Part shown: piece after piece, positions 9,112 to 19,389 of the stretch
How positions within the stretch are numbered: position 1 is the first letter of the stretch
Layout of the letters: each line of letters starts with the position of its first letter
Source of the DNA: Rhodanobacter sp. C01
GTDB taxonomy: Bacteria > Pseudomonadota > Gammaproteobacteria > Xanthomonadales > Rhodanobacteraceae
NCBI RefSeq assembly: GCF_002001045.1
Contig: NZ_MUNR01000014.1
Coordinates: forward strand, 558,001 to 622,000
Length of the DNA: 64,000 nt
Direction of reading: 5' to 3'
The notes under the pieces: generated by a model
Told to the model about the DNA's origin: nothing
Database searches by the model: none
What the model saw: only the letters and a program-made list of their open reading frames with translations
Program-made: the position numbers and the translations under genes

Positions 9112-9894
9112 TCAGTTTCCCTTGAATGCGGCCTTGCGCTTTTCCAGAAATGCCGAGGTTCCCTCGCGCATATCCTCGGTCGAGAACGCCAGCGCAAAAC
9201 CCTGGGTCTCGAACTCCAGCCCCTGATCGATACCGGTCTCGCCGCCCTGCAGCACGGCATCCAGAATGCCGGCAGCAGCCAGTGGTGCAGCCGCGGCGAG
9301 CTGGTCGGCTAGGGCGTTGACTGTCTCGTCCAGCACATCGGCTGCGACCACTCGGGTGACAACACCCAGTTCGTAGGCACGCTGTGCATTGATCACGGCC
9401 CCGGTCAGGCACAGCTCCAGCGCCGCACCGCGCCCTGCCAGGCGCAGCAGGCGCTGGGTGCCGCCGAAGCCCGGGATCAGGCCGAGATTGATTTCGGGCT
9501 GGCCGAACTTCGCCTTCTCGCTGGCCACGCGCAGATGGCAGGCCATCGCCAGTTCCATGCCGCCGCCAAGTGCAAAACCCTGGATGCGTGCGATCACCGG
9601 CTTGCCCAGGCGTTCGATCGAACTCATCAGGCGTTGGCCGGTACGCGAAAAGCCCTGCGCCTGCACCGGCGTGTAACCGTTCATCTCGGCAATATCGGCA
9701 CCGGCGACAAACGCCTTCTCGCCGGCACCTGCCAGCACCACCACACGCACGCTGTCGTCCTGTGCGGCCTGCGCGAAGGCGAGGGTCAGCTCATTGAGCG
9801 TGTCGCGGTCAAGTGCGTTGAGCTTGTCCGGGCGATTGACGGTAATCGTGCGTACTGCCTCACGGTTGCTGGTTTCGAGGTTGCGATAGGCCAT
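9112..9894 (-). CDS. Enoyl-CoA hydratase/isomerase family protein (crotonase)
   Basis: Probably hydrates 2-enoyl-CoA thioesters in fatty-acid or amino-acid breakdown. The 260-residue product has the crotonase oxyanion-hole motifs AFVAGADIAEM and GGGMELAMACHLR, plus NLGLIPGFGGTQRL with the region that usually carries the second catalytic glutamate. It resembles short-chain enoyl-CoA hydratases, but the substrate cannot be read from sequence. It is monocistronic, convergent with the DUF1684 gene. Confidence 0.9.
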   Translation of the reverse strand: MAYRNLETSNREAVRTITVNRPDKLNALDRDTLNELTLAFAQAAQDDSVRVVVLAGAGEKAFVAGADIAEMNGYTPVQAQGFSRTGQRLMSSIERLGKPVIARIQGFALGGGMELAMACHLRVASEKAKFGQPEINLGLIPGFGGTQRLLRLAGRGAALELCLTGAVINAQRAYELGVVTRVVAADVLDETVNALADQLAAAAPLAAAGILDAVLQGGETGIDQGLEFETQGFALAFSTEDMREGTSAFLEKRKAAFKGN

Positions 9895-10061
9895 GAACGG
9901 CTCCCGATGATTGCAAGGACGCGATGGTAGCAGCGGGAACCTTTGTCGCCAGCGGGTTTCTCATGCCACGTGCGGCCACCGCTGCAGGAATCCGGCGAAC
10001 CGCTTAGGATGGACCGTCCGGATCGACAGTTGCGATAGAGTAGGACTCGATGGAGACAGGC

Positions 10062-10784
10062 ATGACACATCTGCGTTGCGTACTGCTCGGCCTGTTGCTG
10101 CTGGGCGGTGTGGCGCATGCACAGGATCGCGCACCGGCTGACGCACCGGTGAAGCTGGACAAGAACAAGCTTTCATACGCGATCGGCTACCAGATCGGCA
10201 GCCAGTTCGCCGATGGCCGGCCGGATGTGGACATACCTGTCCTGCTTCGGGCGATCCAGGATGCGTATGCCAAGCGCAATCCCAGCGTGTCGATGCAGGA
10301 CATGCATGAGCAGCTGCGGAGTCTCGAGCACCAGATGCATGCCGATGCGCTGGCCGAATTCAAGCGTATCGCCGAGGCCAACGCGCGCAAGAGTGCCGAC
10401 TTCATGGCGCGCAACCGGCTACAGCCGGGCGTGGTGCAACTGCCCTCGGGTATCCAGTACGCAGTGCTGAGCAAGGGCTCCGGCACGGTCAGCCCGACCG
10501 TGACGAGCAGGGTGGTGGTGAACTATCGCGGCATGCTGATCGACGGTACCGAGTTTGACAGCACCTGGGCGCATGGCGCGCCAGTGAGTTTCGAGGTGGA
10601 CGGAGTCATTCCCGGTTGGCGCGACGTGATCCCGCGCATGCATGTGGGCGATCGCTGGAAGGTGGTGATTCCGCCGCAACTGGCCTATGGCGCAGAAGGT
10701 CAGCTTCCACGAATCGGCCCGAACGAGGCACTGCTGTTCGAGATCCAGTTGCTCGAGATCCAGTCGAATCCGGCCAGGCCCTGA
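10062..10784 (+). CDS. FKBP-type peptidyl-prolyl isomerase (Mip/FkpA-like), exported
   Basis: Periplasmic prolyl isomerase and chaperone. The product is 240 residues with a signal peptide ending at VAHA, an N-terminal helical dimerisation domain (about 35-130, KLSYAIGYQIGSQF) and a C-terminal FKBP domain (about 145-238) with VVNYRGMLIDGTEFDSTW, VIPGWRDVIPRMHVGD and IPPQLAYG. ATG 10062 is favoured by GGAG six bases upstream; ATG 10050 is a possible alternative adding four residues. Confidence 0.9.
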   Translation: MTHLRCVLLGLLLLGGVAHAQDRAPADAPVKLDKNKLSYAIGYQIGSQFADGRPDVDIPVLLRAIQDAYAKRNPSVSMQDMHEQLRSLEHQMHADALAEFKRIAEANARKSADFMARNRLQPGVVQLPSGIQYAVLSKGSGTVSPTVTSRVVVNYRGMLIDGTEFDSTWAHGAPVSFEVDGVIPGWRDVIPRMHVGDRWKVVIPPQLAYGAEGQLPRIGPNEALLFEIQLLEIQSNPARP

Positions 10785-10811
10785 TGCATGCCGGTGGTAA
10801 CATGACCAGGC

Positions 10812-11003
10812 ATGCCGAACGAGCCAAACCTTTCTGAAACTCCCCCGCTGACCCCTTGCATTGGCATCTGCCGGTTGGATGATCGCGGTTATTGTGTGGG
10901 CTGCCTGCGCACCGGCGAGGAGATCGGTCGCTGGCGCGTGATGAGCGATGCAGAGCGGCGCTACGTCATGCAGGTGATCCTGCCAACGCGTGAACCTGCA
11001 TGA
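10812..11003 (+). CDS. Small cysteine-rich DUF1289 protein
   Basis: A 63-residue protein with the DUF1289 pattern PCIGICRLDD...CVGCLRTGEEI, four cysteines in two pairs that suggest metal binding, followed by a helix with WRVMSDAERR. Function unknown. Its stop overlaps the start of the NUDIX gene (ATGA), so it is the first gene of a three-gene operon ending in sseA. Confidence 0.85.
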   Translation: MPNEPNLSETPPLTPCIGICRLDDRGYCVGCLRTGEEIGRWRVMSDAERRYVMQVILPTREPA

Positions 11004-11596
11004 TGGAGGCGCTGGTCAAGGCATTGCGTCCGCTGTCGTCGCCACCGACGGCACCGGGCTGGAATCACGCGGACATGATCGAGCTGCTCGGCAATACGCA
11101 GCGCCAGCCGGCTGCCGTGCTGGTCGGATTTCGCGAGGGTGTGCAGCCTAGGCTGGTGCTCACCGTGCGTACCGATCAGCTGCAGTCGCATGCCGGTCAG
11201 GTGGCGTTTCCGGGTGGTCGCAGCGATCCGGCCGATGGCGGTGATGCGCTGACCACGGCCTTGCGCGAGAGCAAGGAGGAAATCGGCCTTGATCCTGCGC
11301 TGGTGACGCCGCTGGGTTATCTGGACAGCTTCGAGACGATCAGCGGCTATTGCATTACCCCGGTGGTGGCGAACATCGCCACCGAAGCGCAGCTGTATCC
11401 GGCACCGGATGAGGTGGCTGAAGTGTTCGAGGTGCCGCTGGCGTTTTTCCTGGAGCCTGCGAACCTGCGCCGCTACACGATGGAATTCCGCGGCCATCAC
11501 CGACCCATGGTGGAGTTCGTCCACGGCGGCCATCGCATCTGGGGCGCCACCGCGGCGATGCTGTTCAACCTGCTGCAGAGGATGGGACGGACATGA
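11000..11596 (+). CDS. NUDIX hydrolase, probable CoA pyrophosphatase (NudL-like)
   Basis: Probably cleaves CoA or acyl-CoA derivatives to phosphopantetheine and 3',5'-ADP. The 198-residue product has the CoA-type NUDIX box: GGRSDPADGGD followed by ALRESKEEIGL, preceded by SHAGQVAFPG (the UPF0035-like extension seen in NudL). The start overlaps the DUF1289 stop and the end overlaps sseA by four bases. An alternative ATG at 11003 would remove only the first Met. Confidence 0.87.
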   Translation: MMEALVKALRPLSSPPTAPGWNHADMIELLGNTQRQPAAVLVGFREGVQPRLVLTVRTDQLQSHAGQVAFPGGRSDPADGGDALTTALRESKEEIGLDPALVTPLGYLDSFETISGYCITPVVANIATEAQLYPAPDEVAEVFEVPLAFFLEPANLRRYTMEFRGHHRPMVEFVHGGHRIWGATAAMLFNLLQRMGRT

Positions 11597-12444
11597 CACT
11601 TAAAACCACCCTGATTGACGCATCAGAGCTGGCTACCTTGGCGACGCACGACGTGCTCATCGTCGATTGCCGTTTCGACCTGGTCGATCCGGGCAACGGT
11701 GGGCGTGACTATCTGGAGGGACATATCCCCGGTGCGGTCTACGCCAGCCTCGATCACGACCTGTCCGATCTGTCGCGCCAAGCCGAAGGACTGGGCCGGC
11801 ACCCGTTGCCGCTGGAGTCGGCATTCAACGCGCTGTTGTCGCGCTGGGGCTGGCATCCGGGCTTGCAGGTTGTCTGCTATGACACGGCCGCTGGCGCGCT
11901 GGCCGCGGCGCGACTGTGGTGGCTGCTGCGGCTGATCGGCGTGCACCGGGTCGCCGTGCTGGATGGTGGTTATGCTGCGTGGTTGGCGGCAGGCCTGCCG
12001 GTCGAGACCGGCGAGCCGGTTGCACGGCCGGCAAGCCAGGTGTCCCTGCGCTATGACGCGAGCCAGTTGCTGCTGGATCACGCCACGTTGCTGGATGGTG
12101 CTGCCGGCCAATTGCTGGATGCCCGCGCGGCACCGCGTTACCGCGGCGATGTCGAGCCGCTGGATCGGATCGGCGGTCATGTGCCTGGCGCATTGAACCG
12201 ACCGTTCGCCGACAACCTGGGCAGTGACGGCCGCTTCAAGCCGGCGACACAACTTCGCGACGAGTTCGTCGCGGTGCTGGGTTCGACTGCGCCCACGCAG
12301 GTGGTGCACATGTGCGGTTCCGGCGTAACTGCCTGTCACAACCTGCTGGCGATGGAACATGCTGGGCTGCATGGTTCGCGGCTGTACGCGCCGTCGTGGA
12401 GTGGCTGGGTCAACGATCCGTCACGACCGGTGGCGAAGGGCTGA
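11593..12444 (+). CDS. sseA: 3-mercaptopyruvate/thiosulfate sulfurtransferase
   Basis: Two tandem rhodanese domains (about 7-125 and 160-280) in 283 residues. The C-terminal domain carries the active-site loop MCGSGVTAC. CGSGVT is the loop of 3-mercaptopyruvate sulfurtransferases, unlike the CRKGVT loop of thiosulfate-specific enzymes, so mercaptopyruvate is the better substrate guess. It is translationally coupled to the upstream NUDIX gene by a four-base overlap. Confidence 0.88.
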   Translation: MTLKTTLIDASELATLATHDVLIVDCRFDLVDPGNGGRDYLEGHIPGAVYASLDHDLSDLSRQAEGLGRHPLPLESAFNALLSRWGWHPGLQVVCYDTAAGALAAARLWWLLRLIGVHRVAVLDGGYAAWLAAGLPVETGEPVARPASQVSLRYDASQLLLDHATLLDGAAGQLLDARAAPRYRGDVEPLDRIGGHVPGALNRPFADNLGSDGRFKPATQLRDEFVAVLGSTAPTQVVHMCGSGVTACHNLLAMEHAGLHGSRLYAPSWSGWVNDPSRPVAKG

Positions 12445-12457
12445 CGCGTGGCACGCA

Positions 12458-13213
12458 TCAACCCTTGCTCTTGAGTCGTGCCACCAACTTCTGCAATACA
12501 GCCTGTGTCTGCGGATGGAAGAACGCCTCGACGAAATCGTCCAGCGGCAATGCATCGGGATTGGCATAGGCAGCGGCGAGATCGGCACGCGCCAGAGTGC
12601 GGGTAGCGAGCATCGCGTGGGATGGCAGCGCCAGCAGTTCACCCAGCCAGTGCAGCGCGCGCGTGCTGACCTGGTCGACGCTGGTGAGTTCGTCCACAAA
12701 GCCACAGGCAAGAGCTTCTGCCGACTCGATCATGGCACCGGCGACCAGCAACCGTTCGGCACGATAGGTGCCGACCACGCGGCGCAGCGCCAGCTGGATC
12801 GCTTCGGGCACGATCAGGCCAACCTGCACCTCATTGAGGCCGATCCGGTACGGGCCTTCGGCCATCACCCGATAGTCGCAGAACAAGGCCAGCACGGCGC
12901 CGCCGGCCGGGCTGTGACCGGTGATCGCGGCCACCAGCGGAATCGGTGCACGCGCGAGGGTGGCGCACACGGCAAAGAATTCGCGCCAGTATTCGCGGAC
13001 GCCTGCCCGGTCGCGACCGAGCAGGGACGGTACGTCGACGCCGGCCGAGAACAGGCCTTGCGCGCCGGACAGCACGATGCCGCGCACGCCATCGCGGACG
13101 CTGTCGTCCACTGCGGCGCGCAGAGCGCGCAGCAACTCCAGGTTCAAGGCGTTGACCGGTGGCCGTGCCAGCTGGATCTCGCGGATGCCGTCGTGGTTGG
13201 TCAGGTTGAGCAT
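12458..13213 (-). CDS. Enoyl-CoA hydratase/isomerase family protein
   Basis: Crotonase-fold protein of 251 residues with LFSAGVDVPSLL as the first oxyanion-hole segment and GHSPAGGAVLALFCDYR as the second. The substrate is unknown. The longer frame to 13276 would overlap the upstream gene, whereas ATG 13213 has CGGAG six bases upstream and starts at the family N-terminus. It lies 19 bases after the DUF4139 gene on the same strand and probably shares its transcript. Confidence 0.85.
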   Translation of the reverse strand: MLNLTNHDGIREIQLARPPVNALNLELLRALRAAVDDSVRDGVRGIVLSGAQGLFSAGVDVPSLLGRDRAGVREYWREFFAVCATLARAPIPLVAAITGHSPAGGAVLALFCDYRVMAEGPYRIGLNEVQVGLIVPEAIQLALRRVVGTYRAERLLVAGAMIESAEALACGFVDELTSVDQVSTRALHWLGELLALPSHAMLATRTLARADLAAAYANPDALPLDDFVEAFFHPQTQAVLQKLVARLKSKG

Positions 13214-13232
13214 GATGAACTCCGGGGTGTGG

Positions 13233-14684
13233 TCATTGCGGTTGTTCGTCGGCAGTCCAGCTGTAACGCACTGCATAGTCCAGCGTGGTCTTGCCGTTGG
13301 CTGGCACCTCGATGCGGAACTCCAGTGTGTCCGGTGTCTGCTGGCTGGGCTTGTTGCTGGATGACACCAGCGTCCACTGGCGCCAGCGGCTGGGGTGTTC
13401 GCGCACGGTCACCGTGCGTGGATGGTCGCCCGCATTGCTCAGGTCGATGCGGAAGGCTTCGTCCAGCGTGCGACCAGACTTGTCCACGCTGAAGCCGGTG
13501 CGCGTGCGCTCGGCGCGCAGGTCGAACGCGGTACCCAGGGTGATGCTTGCGTCGTTGCCTTTGGGCGTGTCGTCGATGCGACCTTCGCCGATGAATTGTG
13601 GCGTACCGTTTTTGTCGGCGGTCAGCACACGCAGATAGCCGGCCGGCAGGCTGTCGAACGCCTGCAGCTTCAGGGTGCTGATGATGGCGCTGCTACCACC
13701 CACGTTGAAATCCCGCTCCAGCATCGGTTGCTGCGGCTGGAAGCTGCCGCCGTTTTCGTACAGCGCCGTGCGCTCGCAATCCAATGTGCGGGTGGCGTAC
13801 AGCGGCACCTGACTGACGCTGCCGTCGGGCAGGTCGACCGTGGCGGGCAGAGCATAGGTGCGATAGTCGGCCAACGTGGATTGCTCAGGCAGCGCTGGGG
13901 CCGCCTTGGCTGCAAACGTCATCATGACTGGGCGCGGTCCCGATGCCTTGGCAAAATTCGGCTCGCCGGCAACCAGGGTCAGCTTCGTGTCACGCCAGTC
14001 GCGACCACTGCGATTGGCGATGCTGGCACGGGATTCGAACTGCATGCGGCAGGTTGTGCCTGGCTGCAGTGTCGCCACATAGGCGGCGCGCCAGCCGAGG
14101 CCGGAGGTGGGGTAGCTGAGCACGGCAGGCGTCAGGCCGGAGTGCATTGCATCCACCCGCAGGCTCAGGCTGGCGCCGGTGGGGAAGTCACCGCCTGGAG
14201 TGCGCACGGCGGCAAATTGTCGGACCAGCGAGGTGTTGCCATCATGGTCGCGCACCAGCAGTCCATCGCCGGCACGCAGGAGGGTACCGCTGGCCAGCGG
14301 CTGGCCATTGTCGCCGAGCACGTCGACCGTGTGGCCAACCAGACCGGTCAGCGCAGCGTTCTGTCCCTGCGCCAGTAGCAGGCGCTGCGAGATGACCGTG
14401 GCATTCCCGCCGGGAAAGCCGAGTGCGAGCGATTCGGGATCGAGAAAGATCGGAAGGTCACCAATCACCACATCATGGATGCCAGCAGCCAGGGTCAGCG
14501 CACGCTGTTCGCGCACCACCGCGTAGCCTTCGGCGACGTTGCCTTCGCCAGTGCTGGCATACAGCGCGGCGCTGTCGCTCCGATAAAGGGTGACTGCAGT
14601 GCCGTCGGCGGCATGCGCCGGTGACATGCCTGCAAAAGCAGCAACACAGGCGAAGGCCAGGGCGGAGCAATGTGATGTCGTCAT
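13233..14684 (-). CDS. Exported DUF4139 domain protein
   Basis: A 483-residue secreted protein of unknown function. The signal peptide (MTTSHCSALAFACVAAFAG, cleavage near AHA) is followed by a beta-rich DUF4139 region: YPTSGLGWRAAYVATL in the middle and NGKTTLDYAVRYSW at the C-terminus. ATG 14684 is chosen for the signal peptide and GGAG eight bases upstream. It resembles mucoidy-inhibitor A-like envelope proteins, but no function should be assumed. Confidence 0.75.
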   Translation of the reverse strand: MTTSHCSALAFACVAAFAGMSPAHAADGTAVTLYRSDSAALYASTGEGNVAEGYAVVREQRALTLAAGIHDVVIGDLPIFLDPESLALGFPGGNATVISQRLLLAQGQNAALTGLVGHTVDVLGDNGQPLASGTLLRAGDGLLVRDHDGNTSLVRQFAAVRTPGGDFPTGASLSLRVDAMHSGLTPAVLSYPTSGLGWRAAYVATLQPGTTCRMQFESRASIANRSGRDWRDTKLTLVAGEPNFAKASGPRPVMMTFAAKAAPALPEQSTLADYRTYALPATVDLPDGSVSQVPLYATRTLDCERTALYENGGSFQPQQPMLERDFNVGGSSAIISTLKLQAFDSLPAGYLRVLTADKNGTPQFIGEGRIDDTPKGNDASITLGTAFDLRAERTRTGFSVDKSGRTLDEAFRIDLSNAGDHPRTVTVREHPSRWRQWTLVSSSNKPSQQTPDTLEFRIEVPANGKTTLDYAVRYSWTADEQPQ

Positions 14685-14786
14685 CGGGCGAACTCCATCG
14701 TGAGGGCTGGTAGCCATCATAGCGACGACACGTGCACGCAGTATGTCGATGGTTCCAGCGCAGGTTTCCACCTTCACTGACCGCGT

Positions 14787-15293
14787 TCAGTCGCTCTTGT
14801 GTTCGTTGGCTGCCACGCGAATCGCCTCCGGCAGGCTCACCGGCTTGCCGGTTATCGGATTCATCCACACCAGCACCACGTGGCCGTCGCAGTAGAGGCG
14901 GCTGGTGTCATCCGCATCGACGATGCGATGGGCAAGCGTGATCGAGCTGTTGCCCAGCCGCTCGCGGCGCAGTTCGATGTGCAGCGAGGCCGGCCATGCG
15001 ATTGACTGGCGGTAATTGAGCGTGCTGGCGGCCAGCACTGGCATCGCGGTCTCGCTGAACCACTCGCGTACACCCTTCAGCCACTGCAGTCGCGCCTCTT
15101 CCAGGTAAGTGAGGTAGTTGGCATTGTTGACGTGGTTGAAGGCATCCAGGTCGCGCCAGCGCACGTCGAGTGTAGCGACGAACAAAGCGGCATCGCTGCC
15201 GCCTTTCGACGTGGCATCAGCGGTTCCGGTGGCTTCGTTCGCTACGGGGGCTTCAGCAAGCTTGGCTTGCGTGGTGGACTTGCGTGGACTCAT
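14787..15293 (-). CDS. Acyl-CoA thioesterase (4HBT/YbgC-type hotdog)
   Basis: Likely hydrolyses acyl-CoA thioesters. The 168-residue product has a hotdog domain from about residue 38 with [18 protein letters not shown], where the Asp of RDLDAFNH matches the catalytic acid of the 4-hydroxybenzoyl-CoA thioesterase family. A poorly conserved 35-residue Ala/Thr-rich N-terminal extension precedes it. The ATG overlaps the uvrA stop (ATGA), so it is co-translated with uvrA. Confidence 0.85.
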   Translation of the reverse strand: MSPRKSTTQAKLAEAPVANEATGTADATSKGGSDAALFVATLDVRWRDLDAFNHVNNANYLTYLEEARLQWLKGVREWFSETAMPVLAASTLNYRQSIAWPASLHIELRRERLGNSSITLAHRIVDADDTSRLYCDGHVVLVWMNPITGKPVSLPEAIRVAANEHKSD

Positions 15294-18217
15294 GAACTCT
15301 TCTTCTTTCCGCGCATCGGCTTGTACTTGTCGGCCGAGGCGATGTGCTTGGTGGCGGCCTTGACGCGCTTGGCGGCGTCGGGCTTTTTCGGCTTGGCCGG
15401 TTTCAGGTGTGGCGCCAGGAAATGACCGGTATGTGATTCGGCGCTGGCCGCCACGGTTTCCGGGGTACCGGCAACCAGGATGCGACCGCCGCCAGCGCCA
15501 CCTTCGGGGCCGAGATCGACGACCCAGTCGGCGGTCTTGATCACGTCGAGATTGTGCTCGATAACCACGACCGTGTTGCCCTGATCGACCAGTTGATGCA
15601 GCACGTCGAGCAGTTGCTCGATGTCGTGGAAGTGCAGCCCGGTGGTCGGCTCGTCGAGGATGTACAGGGTGCGCCCGGTATCACGCTTGGACAGCTCCTT
15701 GGACAGCTTCACGCGTTGCGCTTCACCACCCGAGAGCGTGGTCGCGCTCTGGCCGAGCTTGATGTAATCGAGGCCCACGGCGCGCAGCGTATCGAGCTTG
15801 CGCGCGATGGTCGGCACATTCTCGAAAAGCTTCAGCGAGTCCTCCACCGTCATGTCGAGCACGTCGGCAATCGTATGGCCCTTGTAGTGGATCTCCAGCG
15901 TCTCGCGGTTGTAGCGCTTGCCGTGGCAGAGGTCGCAGGGCACGTAGACGTCGGGCAGGAAATGCATCTCCACCTTGATCATGCCGTCGCCTTCGCAAGC
16001 CTCGCAGCGACCGCCGCGCACGTTGAAGCTGAAGCGGCCCGGTGTGTAGCCGCGCGAACGCGCTTCCGGCACCTGCGAGAACATGTCGCGCAGCGGGGTG
16101 AACAGGCCGGTATAGGTGGCCGGGTTGGAGCGTGGCGTGCGGCCGATCGGCGACTGGTCGATGTCGACCACCTTGTCGAACAGATCCATGCCAGTAACCG
16201 ACTTGTACGCGGCCGGCTGCGTGCTGGCGCCGTTCAGTTCGGTGGCGGCGAGGCGGAACAAGGTATCGTTGACCAGGGTCGATTTGCCCGAGCCGGAGAC
16301 GCCGGTGATGCAGGTGAACAGACCAGCCGGAATTGCCAGGTCGACATTTTTCAGGTTGTTGCCGCTGGCGCCTTTCAGGTGCAGCCATGCATCGGCGTCG
16401 GCGGGCTGGCGGCGCACGGTCGGCACTTCGATCGCACGTGCGCCGGACAGGAACCGGCCGGTGATCGAGCGCGGCGAATCGAGCATGTCCTGCACCGAGC
16501 CCTGCGCCACGATCTCGCCACCGTGCACGCCGGCACCGGGGCCGATATCGAGCACATGGTCGGCCATGCGGATCGCGTCCTCGTCGTGCTCGACCACGAT
16601 CACCGTGTTGCCGAGATCGCGCAGACGCGTGAGTGTGCCAAGCAGGCGTTCGTTGTCGCGCTGGTGCAGGCCGATCGACGGTTCGTCCAGCACGTACATC
16701 ACGCCAACCAGGCCGGCACCGATCTGCGAAGCCAGTCGGATGCGTTGCGCCTCGCCACCGGAGAGCGAATCGGCCTGACGATCCAGCGTGAGGTAGTTCA
16801 GGCCGACGTCGTTGAGGAAGGTCAGCCGCTCACGGATCTCCTTGATGATCTTCACCGCGATCTCGCCGCGCCAGCCAGCCAGTTTGAGATCGGCGAAAAA
16901 CGCCAGCGCATCATCGATCGAGCGGTGGGTCAACGAGGGCAGCGCATGATCGGCAACGAATACATTGCGCGCGGAGCGGTTCAGGCGCTGTCCTTCGCAG
17001 GTCGGGCAGGGCTGGTCGCTGATGTACTTGGCCAGCTCCTCGCGCACGGCCGGGGATTCGGTTTCCTTGTAGCGCCGATCCAGGTTCGGCAGGATGCCTT
17101 CGAACGGGTGCTCGCGGGTGACCTTGCCGCCGCGCTCGGTGATGTAGCGGAACGCGATCTTGTCCTTGCCGCTGCCGTACAGCACGGCCTTCTGGACGTC
17201 CGCCGGAAGTTTCTGCCACGGTGTGTCGACGTCGAAACCGTAGTGCGCCGCCAGCGACAGGATCAGCTGGAAGTAGTGCGCATTGCGCCGGTCCCAGCCG
17301 CGCACCGCGCCACCGGATAGCGGCAGTTCCGGATGACCGACCACGCGCGCGGCATCGAATACCTGGGTCACGCCGAGGCCATCGCACGAAGGGCAGGCGC
17401 CAACCGGCGAGTTGAACGAGAACAGGCGGGGTTCCAGTTCGGGCAGCGAGTAATCGCATACGGGACAGGAGTAGCGCGATGACAGCATCTGCTCGGGGCC
17501 GCCATCCATGTCGGCCAGGATCACCAGCCCATCGCCAAGCCGCAGCGCGGTCTCGAACGATTCGGCCAGCCGCTGCTTGATGTCGTCGCGCGGGCGAAAG
17601 CGATCGATCACCACCTCGATGGTGTGCTTCTGGCGTAGCGTCAGCGGTGGCACGGCGTCCAGGTCGTACACCGTGCCATCGACACGCGCCCGCACGAAAC
17701 CCTGCGCGCGCAGCTGGTCGAACACCTGCACGTGCTCGCCCTTGCGCTCGCGGATCACCGGCGCCAGCAGCATGAAGCGCTTTTCCGGATCCTGTGCCAG
17801 CGTGGCGTCGACCATCTGGCTGACCGTCTGTGCCTCCAGCGGGATGCCATGATCGGGGCAGCGTGGCGTGCCGACGCGGGCGTACAGCAGGCGCAGGTAG
17901 TCGTAGACCTCGGTGATCGTGCCCACGGTCGAGCGTGGGTTGTGCGAGGTGGATTTCTGCTCGATCGATATCGCCGGCGACAGACCCTCGATGTGGTCTA
18001 CGTCGGGTTTTTCCATCATCGACAGGAACTGGCGCGCATATGCCGACAACGACTCGACATAACGCCGCTGGCCCTCGGCATAAATCGTGTCGAACGCCAG
18101 CGATGACTTGCCCGAGCCGGACAGGCCGGTGATCACGATCAGCTTGTCGCGTGGCAGGTCGAGGTCGATGTTCTTGAGGTTGTGCGTGCGTGCGCCGCGG
18201 ATGCGTATGGTGTCCAT
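15290..18217 (-). CDS. uvrA: Excinuclease ABC subunit A (UvrA)
   Basis: DNA-damage sensor of nucleotide excision repair. The 975-residue product has two ABC ATPase modules: Walker [10 protein letters not shown] (residues 31-39) and GVSGSGKST in the second half, two LSGGEAQR signatures, and cysteine pairs for zinc (CPVC...CPSC and CEAC...CDLC). The last 35 residues form a lysine-rich tail ([10 protein letters not shown]...GKKKSS) beyond the usual end, a lineage-specific extension. A TATAGT at 18251-18246 on the minus strand could be its -10 box. Confidence 0.96.
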   Translation of the reverse strand: MDTIRIRGARTHNLKNIDLDLPRDKLIVITGLSGSGKSSLAFDTIYAEGQRRYVESLSAYARQFLSMMEKPDVDHIEGLSPAISIEQKSTSHNPRSTVGTITEVYDYLRLLYARVGTPRCPDHGIPLEAQTVSQMVDATLAQDPEKRFMLLAPVIRERKGEHVQVFDQLRAQGFVRARVDGTVYDLDAVPPLTLRQKHTIEVVIDRFRPRDDIKQRLAESFETALRLGDGLVILADMDGGPEQMLSSRYSCPVCDYSLPELEPRLFSFNSPVGACPSCDGLGVTQVFDAARVVGHPELPLSGGAVRGWDRRNAHYFQLILSLAAHYGFDVDTPWQKLPADVQKAVLYGSGKDKIAFRYITERGGKVTREHPFEGILPNLDRRYKETESPAVREELAKYISDQPCPTCEGQRLNRSARNVFVADHALPSLTHRSIDDALAFFADLKLAGWRGEIAVKIIKEIRERLTFLNDVGLNYLTLDRQADSLSGGEAQRIRLASQIGAGLVGVMYVLDEPSIGLHQRDNERLLGTLTRLRDLGNTVIVVEHDEDAIRMADHVLDIGPGAGVHGGEIVAQGSVQDMLDSPRSITGRFLSGARAIEVPTVRRQPADADAWLHLKGASGNNLKNVDLAIPAGLFTCITGVSGSGKSTLVNDTLFRLAATELNGASTQPAAYKSVTGMDLFDKVVDIDQSPIGRTPRSNPATYTGLFTPLRDMFSQVPEARSRGYTPGRFSFNVRGGRCEACEGDGMIKVEMHFLPDVYVPCDLCHGKRYNRETLEIHYKGHTIADVLDMTVEDSLKLFENVPTIARKLDTLRAVGLDYIKLGQSATTLSGGEAQRVKLSKELSKRDTGRTLYILDEPTTGLHFHDIEQLLDVLHQLVDQGNTVVVIEHNLDVIKTADWVVDLGPEGGAGGGRILVAGTPETVAASAESHTGHFLAPHLKPAKPKKPDAAKRVKAATKHIASADKYKPMRGKKKSS

Positions 18218-18379
18218 GACGCCATGATGTGGGGAGGATTGTTTACTATACCAAGGAGTTTCGATAATTCAGGTAATGAAGCCGATGGGAAAGCCGGAAT
18301 CCGCGGGTTTGCATGCCGACGCGGCTATGGCTAAATGGCCGTTCTGGCCATGGGGGCTGGTTTCACGGGGGATTGAGAG

Positions 18380-18904
18380 ATGGTGATGCGCAAGTGGGCC
18401 GGATTTGCGGCGGCAGTGCTGCTGGCATGCGGGACGACGGGACAGGCGCTGGCCGCGCAACCCACCGATCAGCAGGTACGCCAGTTGTTCGAAGTGATGC
18501 ATTTGAGCCAGGCGTTCGGCCAGATGGCCGCGCAGATAGGCGAGTCATTGTCCAAGCAGATGTCCACGGTTCTGCCTTGCGTGCCTGCTTCCTACTGGCA
18601 GAACTTCCTGGACGCCAACAGCACGGAGCAGATAATGGCCCGCATGGTGCCCATTTATCAGAACCACTTCACGGCGGAGGATGTGGCCGGGCTGCTCAGG
18701 TTCTACCAGTCGCCACTGGGCCAGAAGGTGATCGCCCAGATGCCGGTGACGATGGCCGAGGCCATGCATGGCGGTCAGGAGTGGGGGCGGGAACGTGGCA
18801 TGCAGATGATGAGCGAGCTGCAGCTCAAGGGAACGCTCAATGCGCAGGGACGTTGTCCGGCTGTCGGCTCACCGCCGGCACCGCCACCGGCTTCCAGGCA
18901 TTGA
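18380..18904 (+). CDS. Exported DUF2059 protein
   Basis: A 174-residue periplasmic protein of unknown function with a signal peptide (cleavage near ALAA) and a DUF2059 segment whose hallmark is LLRFYQSPLGQKVIAQMP. Helical, with a proline-rich C-terminus. Divergent from uvrA and followed by the ribosomal-protein promoter. Confidence 0.8.
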   Translation: MVMRKWAGFAAAVLLACGTTGQALAAQPTDQQVRQLFEVMHLSQAFGQMAAQIGESLSKQMSTVLPCVPASYWQNFLDANSTEQIMARMVPIYQNHFTAEDVAGLLRFYQSPLGQKVIAQMPVTMAEAMHGGQEWGRERGMQMMSELQLKGTLNAQGRCPAVGSPPAPPPASRH

Positions 18905-18915
18905 GCCAGCTGGCT

Positions 18916-18948
18916 TCCTGCCTGCAGGCTGGGGGTTTTCAGGCAGGA
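18916..18948 (+). terminator. Hairpin after the DUF2059 gene
   Basis: Arms TCCTGCCTG (18916-18924) and CAGGCAGGA (18940-18948) are perfectly complementary with a 15-base loop, 12 bases after the stop. No U-run follows, so termination is only a guess. Confidence 0.35.
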
Positions 18949-18959
18949 GTGGTCAGTAT

Positions 18960-18989
18960 TTGACCAGTGCACAGGAGGGTCGCTATAAT
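18960..18989 (+). promoter_or_regulatory. Near-consensus promoter for rplU-rpmA
   Basis: TTGACC (18960-18965) and a perfect TATAAT (18984-18989) are 18 bases apart. Predicted transcription starts near 18996 and leaves a leader of about 60 bases before rplU. Strength fits ribosomal-protein genes. Confidence 0.8.
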
Positions 18990-19056
18990 CCGCGGTTCGC
19001 CAGACCTGAATTGGTCATGGCGATACCCAAGAGAATAACGACAGAAGGGCATTCCC

Positions 19057-19371
19057 ATGAGTTATGCAGTCATCAAGACCGGTGGCAAGCAGTACCGTGT
19101 GCAGCAGGGCGACGTGCTGCGCGTGGAGCTGTTGACCGCCGAAGAAGGCGCCACCGTGAGCTTCGACCAGGTGCTGCTGGTCGGTTCCGGCGAGTCGGTC
19201 ACCGTCGGTGCGCCGATCGTGGACGGCGCCACCGTCAGCGCCACCGTCCGCAAGCACGGCCGTGCCGACAAGATCCGCATCATCAAGTTCCGCCGCCGCA
19301 AGCATTACAAGCGTCAGCAGGGTCACCGTCAGCATTTCACCGAAATCGAGATCACAGGCATCAACGCCTGA
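19057..19371 (+). CDS. rplU: 50S ribosomal protein L21
   Basis: Large-subunit ribosomal protein of 104 residues, full length, starting [19 protein letters not shown] and ending with the basic [16 protein letters not shown] segment that contacts 23S rRNA. GAAGGG lies upstream of the ATG. Followed after 18 bases by rpmA, the universal L21-L27 pair. Confidence 0.98.
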   Translation: MSYAVIKTGGKQYRVQQGDVLRVELLTAEEGATVSFDQVLLVGSGESVTVGAPIVDGATVSATVRKHGRADKIRIIKFRRRKHYKRQQGHRQHFTEIEITGINA

Positions 19372-19389
19372 GCACTGGAGCATTGAGTC

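Noticed and set aside
15554..17320. 588-codon open frame on the plus strand opposite uvrA
   Set aside because: Lies wholly inside uvrA; no domain or signal recognised. Shadow frame.
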